From the NCBI GenBank assembly GCA_022601195.1, contig JAHZIX010000048.1:184727-248726 (forward strand): 64,000 nucleotides of DNA. Reading direction: 5' to 3'. Below, one piece after another: positions 1 to 10,500 of this stretch (its first letter is position 1; the number at the start of each line of letters is the position of its first letter). The translations under genes were made by a program, and so were the position numbers. The stretch is from Deltaproteobacteria bacterium (GTDB taxonomy: Bacteria; Acidobacteriota; Thermoanaerobaculia; Multivoradales; JAHZIX01). A model generated the notes under the pieces. That model made no database searches and had not been told where the DNA came from. It worked only from the letters and a program-made list of their open reading frames with translations.

Positions 1-961
1 CCACTCTTCGACGCAGGGCCCAGATCAACAAACCAGCCATGCCGACCAGGGCCACACTACCTGCCACCGGTCCATGAAAGTTGTCAGTAACGAGAGACTC
101 CCCAGCATGCAGAATCAAAGACGCCTTCGAAGCCTGCTCGGCGATGCCCTTCCTTTCATAGTCCCGGAGGGTGCGGTTGAAGTCGGTGACATAGAGTTGG
201 AAGTCCGTCAATAAATAAGGGTTGAGAACCAGGAAAGTCAGTACGGAAGCTGCACCGGCGGCGAAAATCCAAGCCAAGAACCGACGATCCCTACGCCCCT
301 TCCAGAAGGCCAAGACGGTCACTGGCAGGGCGATGGGACCGGCGTTGAACTTGGTTGCCAAAGCGAGGCCAACGGCCGCCCCGGCTGCCAGAAAACGGCG
401 CAAACGGGGCGCATCGAGAGCTGCCAAGGCCAGCAGGATGGCCAGCTCGACAGTGAGGATCAACAGAATATCTGGCTTGTAAATGGCGGATTGGCGAATA
501 TGCCAAGGCACCACAGACATAATGAAGGCCGCCGTCAAACCTACTTCCGGCCCGAATAAACGGCGACCGATCAGAAAGAGAAGAAATAGCGACAGAGTCC
601 CGAATACCGCCTGGGAAAAGCGACAGAGGCGATAGGCCAATGGCGTGAATCCTTCGCCCCGCAAGATCGCTAGCTGTTTGCTACCGGTCCACTGGTGCAG
701 GCCGTGAACCGCCCCCAACAAAGCCGCCTGAGGCAAATAGGACAAACTCGGATGGTAGCCGTTGGCAGGGTGAATCTGTCCCTTCTCCAGGAGGACATGA
801 ATATTCTCCAAACCATAGCGCTCGTCCCAAAAACGGCTCGGGTCGAGACCGATGCTGCCAAACCAGATTCGCGCCGCGAAGCTCCAAACCAGCAAAGCCG
901 CCAACGACCAACGAACCCAACTTGGATTGGGCCTCGAATCCTTTTCCTCGTCCAAAGTCAT
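1..961 (-). CDS. GT-C membrane glycosyltransferase, C-terminus off the window
   Basis: The frame starts at the ATG at 961 and stays open to the left edge (about 320 residues visible). After a short acidic N-terminus there is a first membrane segment, then a luminal loop with a D-E-R-Y motif near residue 46 and an N-G-Y-H-P sequence, typical of PMT/ArnT-like polyprenyl-phosphate-sugar glycosyltransferases. Several hydrophobic helices follow, with an A-T-K-F-N-A-G-P segment between them that is also common in the family. It lies 32 bp downstream of the 994-3108 gene, a second GT-C protein, so the two are probably cotranscribed. The sugar and acceptor cannot be told from sequence. The missing C-terminus prevents a length comparison. 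Confidence 0.8.
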   Translation of the reverse strand, partial: MTLDEEKDSRPNPSWVRWSLAALLVWSFAARIWFGSIGLDPSRFWDERYGLENIHVLLEKGQIHPANGYHPSLSYLPQAALLGAVHGLHQWTGSKQLAILRGEGFTPLAYRLCRFSQAVFGTLSLFLLFLIGRRLFGPEVGLTAAFIMSVVPWHIRQSAIYKPDILLILTVELAILLALAALDAPRLRRFLAAGAAVGLALATKFNAGPIALPVTVLAFWKGRRDRRFLAWIFAAGAASVLTFLVLNPYLLTDFQLYVTDFNRTLRDYERKGIAEQASKASLILHAGESLVTDNFHGPVAGSVALVGMAGLLIWALRRRV

Positions 962-993
962 CACTTTCCTAAAAAGTCGGTCAGCAACAAAGG

Positions 994-3108
994 CTAACCA
1001 TCTTCCCTCTCGGTGCCGGAGGGGCCAAAGACCGCCAACTCCAAGCAAGCGATTCGAAAGGTGCCCGCCTTGCCGAGTCTCCCCTTGTGATTCCGCCCCC
1101 GAAGTACTCTCAACCGAACCCGTTTCGTCTCGATGGGAGAAAAGCTCAAGTCGATCCTTCCAGAGGTGTTACCCAGCACTCGGGTGCCCGGAATCTCCAC
1201 CCAACCAGAGCCATCCCAGGACTCGGCGACCAAATCCGAAGCGAGAAATCGCTGACGGTCTCGGCCTTCGAGAAAAAGCGCTGGATAGGCCCGAACCCGG
1301 TTTATCAACTGCTTCTCCCGCCAGTCGATACCAAACCAGCCGCCCACCGGGCCGGTGGTAGAAGCGGCTGAGATCGCTGCATACATGGGCGCGCCGGTGC
1401 CGAGGGACTCATCGTTGAGTCGATCCAACAGTTCTATCTCCTGGCCCCGGCTGCGACCGATGGGCCGGCCCGAGGGGGCCAGATTTCCGGAAGAGTCCGG
1501 GAGAGGGCGGAATACTTCAGGACAACACTCCTGCAAAGCCTCCAAAGAGACGTCGTAGACCATCCAAGAGTAGCCAACCTGATCCACCGGTTCGAAATTC
1601 TCCCGCAACCAAGCGTATTTCGAGGCCCCTTTTGGCTTCAACCCCACCAGACGGTTCACCCCCACCAGCAATCGACCAGCCATGGGAGCCCGAGGCTCAA
1701 TGGTCACCGGAACCGGGCTTTGTGCCGCATAGACGTGACGAGCCTGGGCCCGATCTTGGCCCCAATCCAAATTGGAATCGATCAGGTAATGCCATCCCTT
1801 CTCGGGCCCCCCCACCAGGCCGTTGAAGTAGGCGAGGAAGTGAGGGTAGATGGCCAACGAGCTCCATGCGTAGGCTGCCAACAACAGTCCCCCAGCCCAA
1901 GGCCAAGCCCGAGGCCACCGACGGGAGCGGAGACTCGCCAGGCGAGAGACGAATACGAACAGAAAGGGAAACACCGGCAACAAGTGGCGAAGGCCGATCT
2001 GGTATTGGTAGAAGCCGCTGAGATAGACCCACAGGAAGACACAAGGCACCAAGAGAAAGACCCCGGCACCGTCGGCGGATCCTTCGTCGCTCCCTCTTCC
2101 ACGCACCGAGAGCGCCAGCCCCAACATCAGCAGCATGGGAATAGGAACCTTGAGGGCGAAAGCGACCAGGTAGTAATACCAGACGCCCTGCGTGTGGTAC
2201 TTCCCCAAACAATAGGTCCACCGATCCCGAGCCATGTCGAGAGATACCAAATCGACTCCCTGGACGAAAGGCACCGGAGCCGGTAGGGGTATCGCAGCAA
2301 GGAGAGGAATTTGCTGCAGATGCTGCAGGCGCTCGCTCTTGAAAGAGTAATCTGCGAGGGGCGTCAAAGTACCCTCGAAACCGAAGCCCGCATTGACCAC
2401 CAACACCGCCGAGGCGCAAAGCACTCCAAGGGCCATCAGCTCTCGACTCAGCAGCCTCCATTGAAGGCCTCCGGCGGGGGCATCCTCTCGTCCCCGGCGG
2501 CTCCGCTGCCAAGCTCGCCAGCTGAGGATCAATAGAAAGATAAAGATCAGAAAGGCCGCTGTGATCTTGGCTAGCTGGGCCAATCCGAAGGCAAGACCGG
2601 CAACCGCCAGTCGGCTCCAGGAAGGTGCCCTCAAGTATCGCCAGAAGGCATAGGTGGCCGAGAAAAAACCCAAGGCAAGCGCTAAATCGGTGGTCACCAA
2701 GCGACCGTGAGCCAGGACATTGGGAGAAAATACGCACAGAAAGGCCGCCACCAGCCCAGCCCTAGGGCCGTACAGCTCACAGGCCCAGGCGAACACCAAG
2801 AGGGCGAGCACCAGACTCAAAGCAACGGTGGCTAGCCGAGCTCGAAAGATCTTCTGGCGTCGACTCGCCTCTTCTTCCCCACTCAGTAGATCGGCGGCTA
2901 AGGCGTTGAGCAAGGAGACGGGCATGGTGGCGTCGAAGCTATTGCGGTCGCGGTCGAAAGTTCCCTGTTCCAACCCTCTGGAACCGTAGGCCAGGTGAGT
3001 CCCTTCGTCATAGGTCGTCGATTTGGTGCGCAGGCTGAAGACCTCCAGGAACGCCATAGCGAGCAGGAGAAGAATCAGGAGCGGAAGAGTTTTATGAGGG
3101 GATCGCAT
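994..3108 (-). CDS. PMT-type membrane glycosyltransferase with C-terminal beta-sandwich
   Basis: 704 residues. An N-terminal membrane helix (about 8-26) is followed by T-Y-D-E-G-T-H (about 32-38), the acidic motif of the first luminal loop in GT-C enzymes that use a lipid-linked sugar donor. Eight to ten further hydrophobic stretches run to about residue 420. The last 130 residues are soluble and beta-rich, with a S-W-D-G-S-G-W segment like discoidin/galactose-binding folds, so the protein may bind glycan with its tail. The ATG at 3108 has only a weak Shine-Dalgarno. Family: phospholipid-carrier-dependent glycosyltransferase (PMT_2). Substrate is unknown. It sits upstream of the truncated GT-C gene, suggesting a surface-glycan or protein-mannosylation role. 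Confidence 0.82.
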   Translation of the reverse strand: MRSPHKTLPLLILLLLAMAFLEVFSLRTKSTTYDEGTHLAYGSRGLEQGTFDRDRNSFDATMPVSLLNALAADLLSGEEEASRRQKIFRARLATVALSLVLALLVFAWACELYGPRAGLVAAFLCVFSPNVLAHGRLVTTDLALALGFFSATYAFWRYLRAPSWSRLAVAGLAFGLAQLAKITAAFLIFIFLLILSWRAWQRSRRGREDAPAGGLQWRLLSRELMALGVLCASAVLVVNAGFGFEGTLTPLADYSFKSERLQHLQQIPLLAAIPLPAPVPFVQGVDLVSLDMARDRWTYCLGKYHTQGVWYYYLVAFALKVPIPMLLMLGLALSVRGRGSDEGSADGAGVFLLVPCVFLWVYLSGFYQYQIGLRHLLPVFPFLFVFVSRLASLRSRRWPRAWPWAGGLLLAAYAWSSLAIYPHFLAYFNGLVGGPEKGWHYLIDSNLDWGQDRAQARHVYAAQSPVPVTIEPRAPMAGRLLVGVNRLVGLKPKGASKYAWLRENFEPVDQVGYSWMVYDVSLEALQECCPEVFRPLPDSSGNLAPSGRPIGRSRGQEIELLDRLNDESLGTGAPMYAAISAASTTGPVGGWFGIDWREKQLINRVRAYPALFLEGRDRQRFLASDLVAESWDGSGWVEIPGTRVLGNTSGRIDLSFSPIETKRVRLRVLRGRNHKGRLGKAGTFRIACLELAVFGPSGTEREDG

Positions 3109-3214
3109 ACCGAGAAAGGTCGCCCAAGGTCGCGGAGGATATCAGATACCCCATGAAAAGGACTGTTATCCGATTGTCCGGAATAGGGTTCCGAGTCTAG
3201 CTAACTCTTTCTCT

Positions 3215-5539
3215 TCACCGGAGTCGGCGCCATCTCTCGCTTTGGCCTTCAGTGATCTCGACGATCGAATCCAAAGGTAGGCCTGCCACGCTCTCCCGCT
3301 TGCCGCTAGGCCAGGAGATTTCGAGGATACCGATGGTCTCGGCATCGCCAAGGCCGAAATGCTGCTGCAAGGGAGCCCACCCGAAGCCGGAGCCTCCGGA
3401 GACAAGTCTTCGCTGGCGGCGCCCATCCACCTCCAGAGCCAAGCGAGCCCCGATGGCATCACGATTCGAGGCCGTACCCACCAGCCGGACCCCCAAGTGG
3501 CGGCCGGTCTTGGCGATCGGTCTGTAGACCGCCGTCGATGACAAATCACCCGGGTAGAGACCACCGGAAGCCACCAACAGATGCAGACGGCCATCCCCAC
3601 TCAGATCAGCCATATTGACCCCGTGTCCCTTACCAGTGAAGGGCAAACCGGCCTCGAAAGTAACATTGCGAAGCCTTCGCCCCTCGTTAGCCAGCAAGAC
3701 GGACGCCTCCGTGCGATCCATTCCCGGGTCTCCATTGCCCAGGAAAAGGCCCTGGCGGCCACTGTTCTCAAAGTCTCCAACGGCAGCACTCATGGTGCCC
3801 CAACAACCGGTGAGTCCCCACTGGGCGGCGACGTTGGTGAAGGTGCCGTCTCCGTTGTTGCGAAAGATCCTGGTCGGCGAGCCATTCCGAGGGCCCTTGC
3901 CCTGGCAGAGAGTGTGAATCGCTTCCAAGGGCCGAGAGTAAGTCGTTTGAACGATATCGAGCCAGCCATTGTCATCGAGGTCACAGGCCAGAGCTACGGA
4001 ACCGATTGCCGGCAAATCAACGCCGGCATGACGGCTGACATCCTCGAAAGTGCCATCGCCACGATTGCGGAACAGCTGAGCTCGCCCCAAACTCGAAACG
4101 AATAGATCCTGGAGGCCACGATTTTCGAAATCTCCCCAACAGGCCCCGATAGTCGGCCCAATCGTCTCGAGGCCGGCGTCCAAGGTGACATCGCTGAAAG
4201 TGCCGTTGCGGTTGTTGCGGTAGAGGCGGTTGGGAATCTTCCGGTCGAAAAGCCCTCCAAGGTTGTGGGCCACGAAAAGATCGAGCCAGCCATCACCGGT
4301 GGTGTCGACCCAGGTGGCTGTAAAGGCAGGCCCCCAGTCCCCTAGCCCCGCCTCGGCAGTCACATCCCTAAAGACCCCGCCACCTTCGTTGTGAAAAAGC
4401 AGGCTACGGCCATCATAGAAACCGAGACTGGAAACGAATAGATCTGGCCGGCCGTCGTTGTCATAGTCTCCAGCCGCGAGGGAAAAGCCGTAAACACAAC
4501 CTTCCAGGCCCGATCCCACGGAAACATCTTCGAAGGTGCCATCGCCACGATTGCGATAGAGGCCCAGGCCGGCGTGAGCGCCAGCCACAGCGACGTGAAG
4601 ATGCCCATCGCCAAAGAAGTCCGCCACCGCGGTACCCCGCCCTCCGCTGACTTTGTCGAGACCGATTTCTCCGGCCACCTCCTCAAAACGTACCGTCGTT
4701 GGGTGATAGCCATCTCGCACCTGGATTCTCTGGTTGGACGGAACCGCGTCCGAGTAAGCACCCGCCTTCTGGGCTGTCAAGAAGAGCCAGAATCGAGCTC
4801 TCTCGTTACCGGGATCCAGTTCCAGGCACCGAATCCCTTGCCCAAAGGCCCCCGCCAGATCACCACACCGATAACCGGCTACCAGGGCTAGGTAGGCAGC
4901 TTTCGCCCGTACTCTCCGGGACGGACCCTCTACCTGGCGCAGCTCCGCCGCCGCCTCCTCGAAGAGGCCACACTTCAGATAGCTCCGCCCCAGCTCGAGG
5001 CGAGCCCGACCATCTGAGGGGTCTCGAAGCACACGCTGCCGCCAGCGTTCCAACTCCTGCTGGTAACGGAGAGTGAAGTAGATGTCCAAGTCGGTAAAGG
5101 TCTCGACCACGAATTCGAGAAAGTCCGCCAAACCCTCCGGTGGCACAACCTGAAGCGCGGGGATAGACCGCAATCCTTCCTGAGTCGCCAAGCTGGCCCA
5201 GGAGAGAGGCAGTCTCCAAGGCAAGGCTAGGAGCGCAGCCGGGGAAAGGCTCTCCAATGCCTCGTGTGTCGCTTTCGCGGAACACCGAGTGATCTCTCGG
5301 GTAGCCTCTTCCCAACCAGCGGAGGACCACCAATCCCGCCGCAGGGCTCGCAGAGTCTCGTTAGCAAGGTTCGCCGTCAGGTCATCCACCTGGCGGTCAT
5401 CGCGAGCTGGATCCCTACCATTGGCTGGAGGCGAGTCGGTGAGCCTATCGAGCCCGGCACTGGCGGCGGTGAGGGTGGTGTCTAAGGTTCGAAGGCTCCA
5501 CTCGGCCCATTCCAGCCATATGTTCTCAGCGGGTTTCAT
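3215..5539 (-). CDS. CRTAC1-family FG-GAP/VCBS protein with ASPIC/UnbV domain, no signal peptide
   Basis: 774 residues from the ATG at 5539 (a TTG two codons upstream is also open). The first 230 residues are helical and include a TPR-like stretch. From about 275 to 640 there are repeated D-x-D-x-D-G-x-x-D FG-GAP calcium-binding blades (for example D-Y-D-N-D-G-R-P-D), several degenerate. The last 90 residues form an ASPIC/UnbV domain, with S-N-R-D-A-I-G-A-R, a G-S-G-F-G-W segment and W-P-S-G-K. Such proteins are usually exported beta-propellers; here I see no signal peptide or membrane helix at the start, which is unusual. It belongs to a different subfamily from the two UGA-containing paralogues at 29.7-34.7 kb and has no internal stop. 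Confidence 0.85.
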   Translation of the reverse strand: MKPAENIWLEWAEWSLRTLDTTLTAASAGLDRLTDSPPANGRDPARDDRQVDDLTANLANETLRALRRDWWSSAGWEEATREITRCSAKATHEALESLSPAALLALPWRLPLSWASLATQEGLRSIPALQVVPPEGLADFLEFVVETFTDLDIYFTLRYQQELERWRQRVLRDPSDGRARLELGRSYLKCGLFEEAAAELRQVEGPSRRVRAKAAYLALVAGYRCGDLAGAFGQGIRCLELDPGNERARFWLFLTAQKAGAYSDAVPSNQRIQVRDGYHPTTVRFEEVAGEIGLDKVSGGRGTAVADFFGDGHLHVAVAGAHAGLGLYRNRGDGTFEDVSVGSGLEGCVYGFSLAAGDYDNDGRPDLFVSSLGFYDGRSLLFHNEGGGVFRDVTAEAGLGDWGPAFTATWVDTTGDGWLDLFVAHNLGGLFDRKIPNRLYRNNRNGTFSDVTLDAGLETIGPTIGACWGDFENRGLQDLFVSSLGRAQLFRNRGDGTFEDVSRHAGVDLPAIGSVALACDLDDNGWLDIVQTTYSRPLEAIHTLCQGKGPRNGSPTRIFRNNGDGTFTNVAAQWGLTGCWGTMSAAVGDFENSGRQGLFLGNGDPGMDRTEASVLLANEGRRLRNVTFEAGLPFTGKGHGVNMADLSGDGRLHLLVASGGLYPGDLSSTAVYRPIAKTGRHLGVRLVGTASNRDAIGARLALEVDGRRQRRLVSGGSGFGWAPLQQHFGLGDAETIGILEISWPSGKRESVAGLPLDSIVEITEGQSERWRRLR

Positions 5540-5608
5540 GGTCAAGTATCCGGTAAACTCATCTTACGAGCCCCTCACCCCAAGCCACCGTTTAGGGAGA
5601 ACCCTGCC

Positions 5609-6199
5609 ATGGCGCCTCTTCATCCCCCTCAGCCCGATCCTTCGCAACCCGGACCGTCGAAGGTAGCCCCATCTCTCTCTCAGCGCCTGGGGGACAAGGT
5701 GCCCGACTTCCGCTTGCCCAACTTGGCCGGTACACCGGTCCGGTTGCAGGACAAACTCGGCGAGGCACGCGGGGTGGTGATCGTTTTCTGGTCCGGGCTC
5801 TGCTCCCACTGTCAACGGTACGACAGTTGGCTCGGTGGTTTTCCAACCCGCTACCCACTCTTGGGCCTCCTGGTAGTGGCTAGCCGCCAGAATGAAGATG
5901 CGACCTCCATCGCCCGCATCGCTGACCAAAGAGACCTTTCTTTCCCTATTCTCATCGATGGAGACCGAAGTGTGGCCCGCTCCTTCTATGTCCAACAGAC
6001 CCCCCGTTCCTTTCTGGTCGATGGCCAAGGGAAGCTGCTTTATCGGGGCGCCATCGACAACTTCAAATATCCTCGCGACCCGGACTACGAGCCTCTCTTG
6101 GAAGCAGCCATCGAGGACTTCTTCGCCGGCAAACCCATCCGGCGCCCAGAAACACCGAGCTTCGGCTGCCCCATCGAATCCACGTACTACCAAGCGTGA
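5609..6199 (+). CDS. Redoxin/thioredoxin-fold protein with CSHC active site
   Basis: 196 residues; GGGAG lies 9 nt before the ATG. No signal peptide or membrane helix is seen after the proline-rich N-terminus, so it is probably cytoplasmic. An AhpC/TSA-Redoxin domain occupies about 25-170: V-P-D-F-R-L-P at the start, F-W-S-G-L-C-S-H-C with a C-x-x-C pair near 66-69, and the cis-proline loop Q-T-P-R-S-F-L-V-D near 131. A third cysteine in F-G-C-P-I near the C-terminus matches the tail common in thioredoxin-domain relatives of AhpC. Likely role: thiol-disulfide exchange or peroxide reduction. It is the only plus-strand gene in this part, divergent from 3215-5539, and its stop lies 2 bp from that of the convergent 6202-7443 gene. 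Confidence 0.78.
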   Translation: MAPLHPPQPDPSQPGPSKVAPSLSQRLGDKVPDFRLPNLAGTPVRLQDKLGEARGVVIVFWSGLCSHCQRYDSWLGGFPTRYPLLGLLVVASRQNEDATSIARIADQRDLSFPILIDGDRSVARSFYVQQTPRSFLVDGQGKLLYRGAIDNFKYPRDPDYEPLLEAAIEDFFAGKPIRRPETPSFGCPIESTYYQA

Positions 6200-6201
6200 A
6201 A

Positions 6202-7443
6202 TCAGCTGCTCCGACCATCGATCACGAAGGGCGGTAGCGCCTTGCCGTCGAGCCAATCTGGGATCTGACGCCAAGTCTGGAGGGAACCCAGGATGGTCTG
6301 ATAGTGCTGTTGGAAATGAAGGAAGAGAAATTCTTTTTCCAACTGCTCCTTGGAAATACACAGCCGCTGCCGCGCTTGCCCAAGAGTCATGAAGTCAATC
6401 AGGCGGATCGCAGGAAAGACTGGGTCGAAGCGGAGATTCGAGCCCGGCAAGCTGCGATAGAAACTCTTCCAGGGACGCAGCCAATTCTGGACGGACTCGG
6501 GACCAAAGGCATCGGCCACTTGAAATCCCCAAACCAGAGGATCCACCGACAGCTGAAGCACCGCTTTGGGTCTTTCTGCCACAAAGGTGGCGCGCACCGT
6601 CACCTCGCCTGTGTCATGGACTGTCCAGACGATTAACTCGAACGCCGGTTCCAACTCTCCCGGGCCATATCCCACAATAGAAGACTCAGGCCTTCGGACG
6701 AAGGCGTAGCCAAAGCCATATCGACCGAGAACGCCTGGCTCCGGCCTCGTCTCGTCGACGACGAAATCCGGAGAGAGCACCAGATAGTTGAACTCGCTCA
6801 ACGGTAGGGACAACTTGGGTCCCTGGTCGCCGAAGGGCTTGAAGTCAAACTGGAAATCATAAATCGGGTTGCGCAAGACCAACGCATCGATCTCGCTACC
6901 GACTCGGCGCAAGTCGACAATAGAACTCTGCTCCGACTCCCGGAACCGAGTCCATCCTCCTTCCGGGGAGTGGCGGAATAGTTGCTGAAAACCAAAACCG
7001 ACCTGCCCTTTGGGATCGCGAGGACATTGACTCAGAAACCCCAAGCCTGGCGGGGTGGGCAAGTGTTCCTCCGGGGCCCGTTGGGGCTGGCGAAAATCAC
7101 TCACTCTCAAAAAATAGTGCAGAACGAACTCGCGGATCTGCTCGTTCATCCACTCCGCAGCCCCAGAGGAGTTACTCCGAACCGTCTTCGGTTCGTCGTA
7201 GAACATCTCCTGGACGTTGCCATTGATCCTCACGCTACCGGTCGAAAGCTCCACCGTGTCGAAAAAGCCGAAGCTGGTGTCTTCTGGACGATTGAAGACG
7301 TAGGTTTCCGGATAAGTCTCAGCGTAGGAGTCCTCTCGATGAGTCCGCTGCCACCAACGCAGCAGCTCGGTTCCGCCGCGAAGCGCTGCTGGGACTCCAT
7401 CTAGAAGGGCTTGCTCGGTCGAAGTCAGAGGGGTCGTCGTCAT
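6202..7443 (-). CDS. Hypothetical protein, last gene of the large cluster
   Basis: 413 residues; a GGGAG Shine-Dalgarno lies 9 nt before the ATG at 7443. I do not recognise the family. The protein is soluble, with no signal peptide, many aromatic and acidic residues, and alternating strand-like segments between about 60 and 300 (for example V-E-L-S-T-G-S-V-R-I near 65). A helical C-terminal third contains the segment E-K-E-F-L-F-L-H-F-Q-Q-H-Y. Two cysteines only. It lacks the N-terminal module shared by its neighbours. It follows the 7525-11010 gene after 81 bp, so it is probably the final cistron of the cluster. Confidence 0.6.
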   Translation of the reverse strand: MTTTPLTSTEQALLDGVPAALRGGTELLRWWQRTHREDSYAETYPETYVFNRPEDTSFGFFDTVELSTGSVRINGNVQEMFYDEPKTVRSNSSGAAEWMNEQIREFVLHYFLRVSDFRQPQRAPEEHLPTPPGLGFLSQCPRDPKGQVGFGFQQLFRHSPEGGWTRFRESEQSSIVDLRRVGSEIDALVLRNPIYDFQFDFKPFGDQGPKLSLPLSEFNYLVLSPDFVVDETRPEPGVLGRYGFGYAFVRRPESSIVGYGPGELEPAFELIVWTVHDTGEVTVRATFVAERPKAVLQLSVDPLVWGFQVADAFGPESVQNWLRPWKSFYRSLPGSNLRFDPVFPAIRLIDFMTLGQARQRLCISKEQLEKEFLFLHFQQHYQTILGSLQTWRQIPDWLDGKALPPFVIDGRSS

Positions 7444-7524
7444 GGCGAAATCTCCCCATCTTCATTTGAAAAATGGTCACTGCTCTGGAATGGTTTCATG
7501 GCTTGACTCAATGCTGTCACTCCC

Positions 7525-10500
7525 TCAAGCCGGTTCCACCTCTGGCGGTTTGAGGTCGACGTTGGAGGTCGCACCGCCATCGACTTGGATACCAACGAAC
7601 TGGCCTCCTTCGGCATCGGAAATCTGCACAGAAACCTGGTGTAGGGCTCCACTGCTATCCCCGCTCCAGGTACCAAAGCCGCTAAAAGTGACGACATCGG
7701 GCAAAGAGGCTGCCGAATTGCGAGCATGGGTGAACTGAACCCAAGAGAGAGCGGTCAACCGAAAGGTGCCTCCCTGAGTGTGGTTGGTGTACTCGAATAG
7801 AGACTCTGCAGCCCGTTCCGGATCCCCCGGAATCGCGAAGCGATAGGAGAAACGCTGCTCGGTTGCCGGAGATTGAGCATCTTCGGCCCCGCCCCGAAAC
7901 ACGCCGCTAAAACTCTCTCCCCTCGGCCGCATCGCTTGAACCGACCGAAAGGGATCGAGGCGAGAATCCGCCTGGATCGTATAAGCAGGCTCGCCTCCGG
8001 GGTTGGGAGACGGAAACTTGAACCCCTTGGGGTAGGGAAGAAAAACCGTACCATTCCAGCGCAAAACGAGCTGGCCGTGGGCATCCCGTTCAAACCGAGC
8101 CGGTCCCTGGTAGTTGAAAGAGTCCGCGGGGGTGCAAGGCTCCACTTGAATGAGGTTTGCGAACAGAGCTTGGACCACATAGCCACGCCAAAGGAGCGGG
8201 CTGACCATCTCGCCGCTCGCCAAATGAATGCTGGTGGCGCAGACATTGAACGGATCGTCCGGGGAAGCCAATCCAGACTGAGGATAGGTTTGCTTTGGAA
8301 AATGCATCACCGTGTCGAATCCGATCTCACCGCGGGAAAGGCCCGGTGGCAGAAAGGGTGGTACCACCGGGGCATCGTTGAGCAAACCGCCTGGCGGCAG
8401 CACTTGGAGCACCAGGGGTACCGTGTCGCCGGTTTTGGCCCCGAATTGGACTCGAATTCGGCTCATCAAGTGGCTGCGCCCCATGGAGCCACCGTCCCCC
8501 AACTCTTCCGCATGGAGCCCAAAAGCATCTCCGAAATAGGTACGTAGGGAAAAGGAAGTGAATTCCTGCACCGTATTGAAGGGTATCTGGGGAACCTTCG
8601 AGGGCTCCGTCACCGAGGGCGTTGGCCGGGTGGTGAGAAAGATGCGTGGATGGAGCGAGGTCCCTCGAGCCACGAAGCTGGCCGCTGCGAGGTCCGGCGT
8701 GGTGAATGGCAATGCAAAACGTACCGGCCCGTTCCCAGCTTCGAGACCGAAAGGCACGAACATCTGGCCGGCCAGACTGACATCCAGCTGGCCGTCGCTG
8801 CGGGCAGTGAATTCGATCCAGGAGGAGCCCGCATTGGGAAGCCCAGGAAAAGTCAATGCTCCAGCCCCCAAGGCGGGCAGAGCGACCCCCGGGTTGAGGC
8901 TCAACAGAGAATAGAGGGCCGTATTCATATTCTGCACGTTGTAGTGAAAATTGGTCACCAGCCCCGTGTCCAGATGAAGCTCACCCCGAGAAACCAGCCG
9001 ATCGATGTCACGAACCACCGTATGTTGGACCGGCATTCGAAACAGCTGCGGGCCACTCAGATCTCCCTCTTCCCCGTGCAATCCTCCCGGGTGGCGAATC
9101 TCGAAGCGGGTCATGCGATTTTCGTCCGGTGGGGAAATCTTGAGGTGGATCTTGCCCCGCAGCTGACTCGTGGTGGGTAGAAAGCCGCCGAAGAAAGTGT
9201 TCTCACAAAGGCCAAAGGGAGGTAGACCGGGAATCAAGGGAGGATCGTTGGGGCAATCTACCGGTCGTAGTGCGTCTCCGAAGTAGCTCAGCACCGGATT
9301 GATCTCCAGGGTGAGCTCCAAACCCTCGGCAGGAATCTCGATGGGCACGAAGGGTGCCTCTCCAGAAACGGCGTTGGGAGCCACATAGGAAGGATCAGAG
9401 AGTCCTGCAGCGGGAAATCCCACCGCCGGCGTGCAACCCACCTTCGTGGGCTGAAGGCTCGGGTAAGTGGTCTGAATCGGAATCTCCTGAACCGAGTCCG
9501 GCAAGGGATTGACGTCAGGAATCTCCTCCGTTGTTCGAGGCCGCAGGAACTCCGTCGTCGAGGGCGACCCCGGCGCCAATTCGGTCAGCGTATTGGCGTC
9601 TTTTGCGGCTACCTCGTCGATGGAAACGGCTTGAAAACTCTGATCGAAGGTCTCGTTGATCCACCGCACCATCAAGCTCGCGATCACGCTGTTGAGAGTC
9701 GCTCCCGGATAGACCCCGTTGAGAAGGTAGAGCCCTCCCAAATAGTCGGTTGTCAGGTGTCTGCCGGAAGCGTGAATTCCTGTCGTGGCGATCTCTTCTA
9801 GTAGGCCATGGAGCTCGAAGACGGAAGCGCCAGCCCGGTTCGCCGCAGCCCGGATGGCCTGGTTGGCTTCGACCACCGCAGTTCGCACCGCTGAGGCCAC
9901 GGCAGAATCTACGACCGGCGAAGCCGACAGGGGACCCACCGACCGTCCCATCATCTGATACCCCATGGCATAGAGACCCGGCAGGTGGACTAGGTCGTCC
10001 GGCTGAACGAAGTAATGCTCTTCCAGGAAGGCCGGGGTCGTCTTGAGTACGCGCGCCGCGGTGTTGCGGTCGGAGAAATAGGCACTCTTCAGGGGATCGG
10101 GGATCGTCGTCACGAGGGTCAAAGGAGGCCTGCCCGGCCCGGCCAACAGCCTGGCCAGCAGTCGCTCCAGGGTTCGCCCTACCTCGCCACCTCGCGGCAG
10201 GGACGAGGTCTCGCCAGCCACCGCTGAGCGCAGAATTTCATCGTAGCCATGGGTAACGAGGGCCAGAGTGGGCTGCCGCTGGCAGGCATATTCGACTTGA
10301 GTCTTGCCGCTGGCAGGCCCGATCGCGAGGCCCGGAAGACCGAGAATGAAGTTGGTCGAGGTCTGGAGCGACGAACGCTGGTCCACCAGAGGGACCTCTG
10401 GGCGCCGCTCCAGAGCGTCGGCGAGGGTCATGCCGGGAACGGCAAGATTGTTGAGATCGGCAGCGGCTGGAATCTCGTGCAACACCGTCGATTGCCGCAG

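Noticed and set aside
3179..3193. CGGAA/TTCCG hairpin as terminator of the 3215-5539 gene
   Set aside because: Only a 5-bp stem and no T-run after it on the minus strand.
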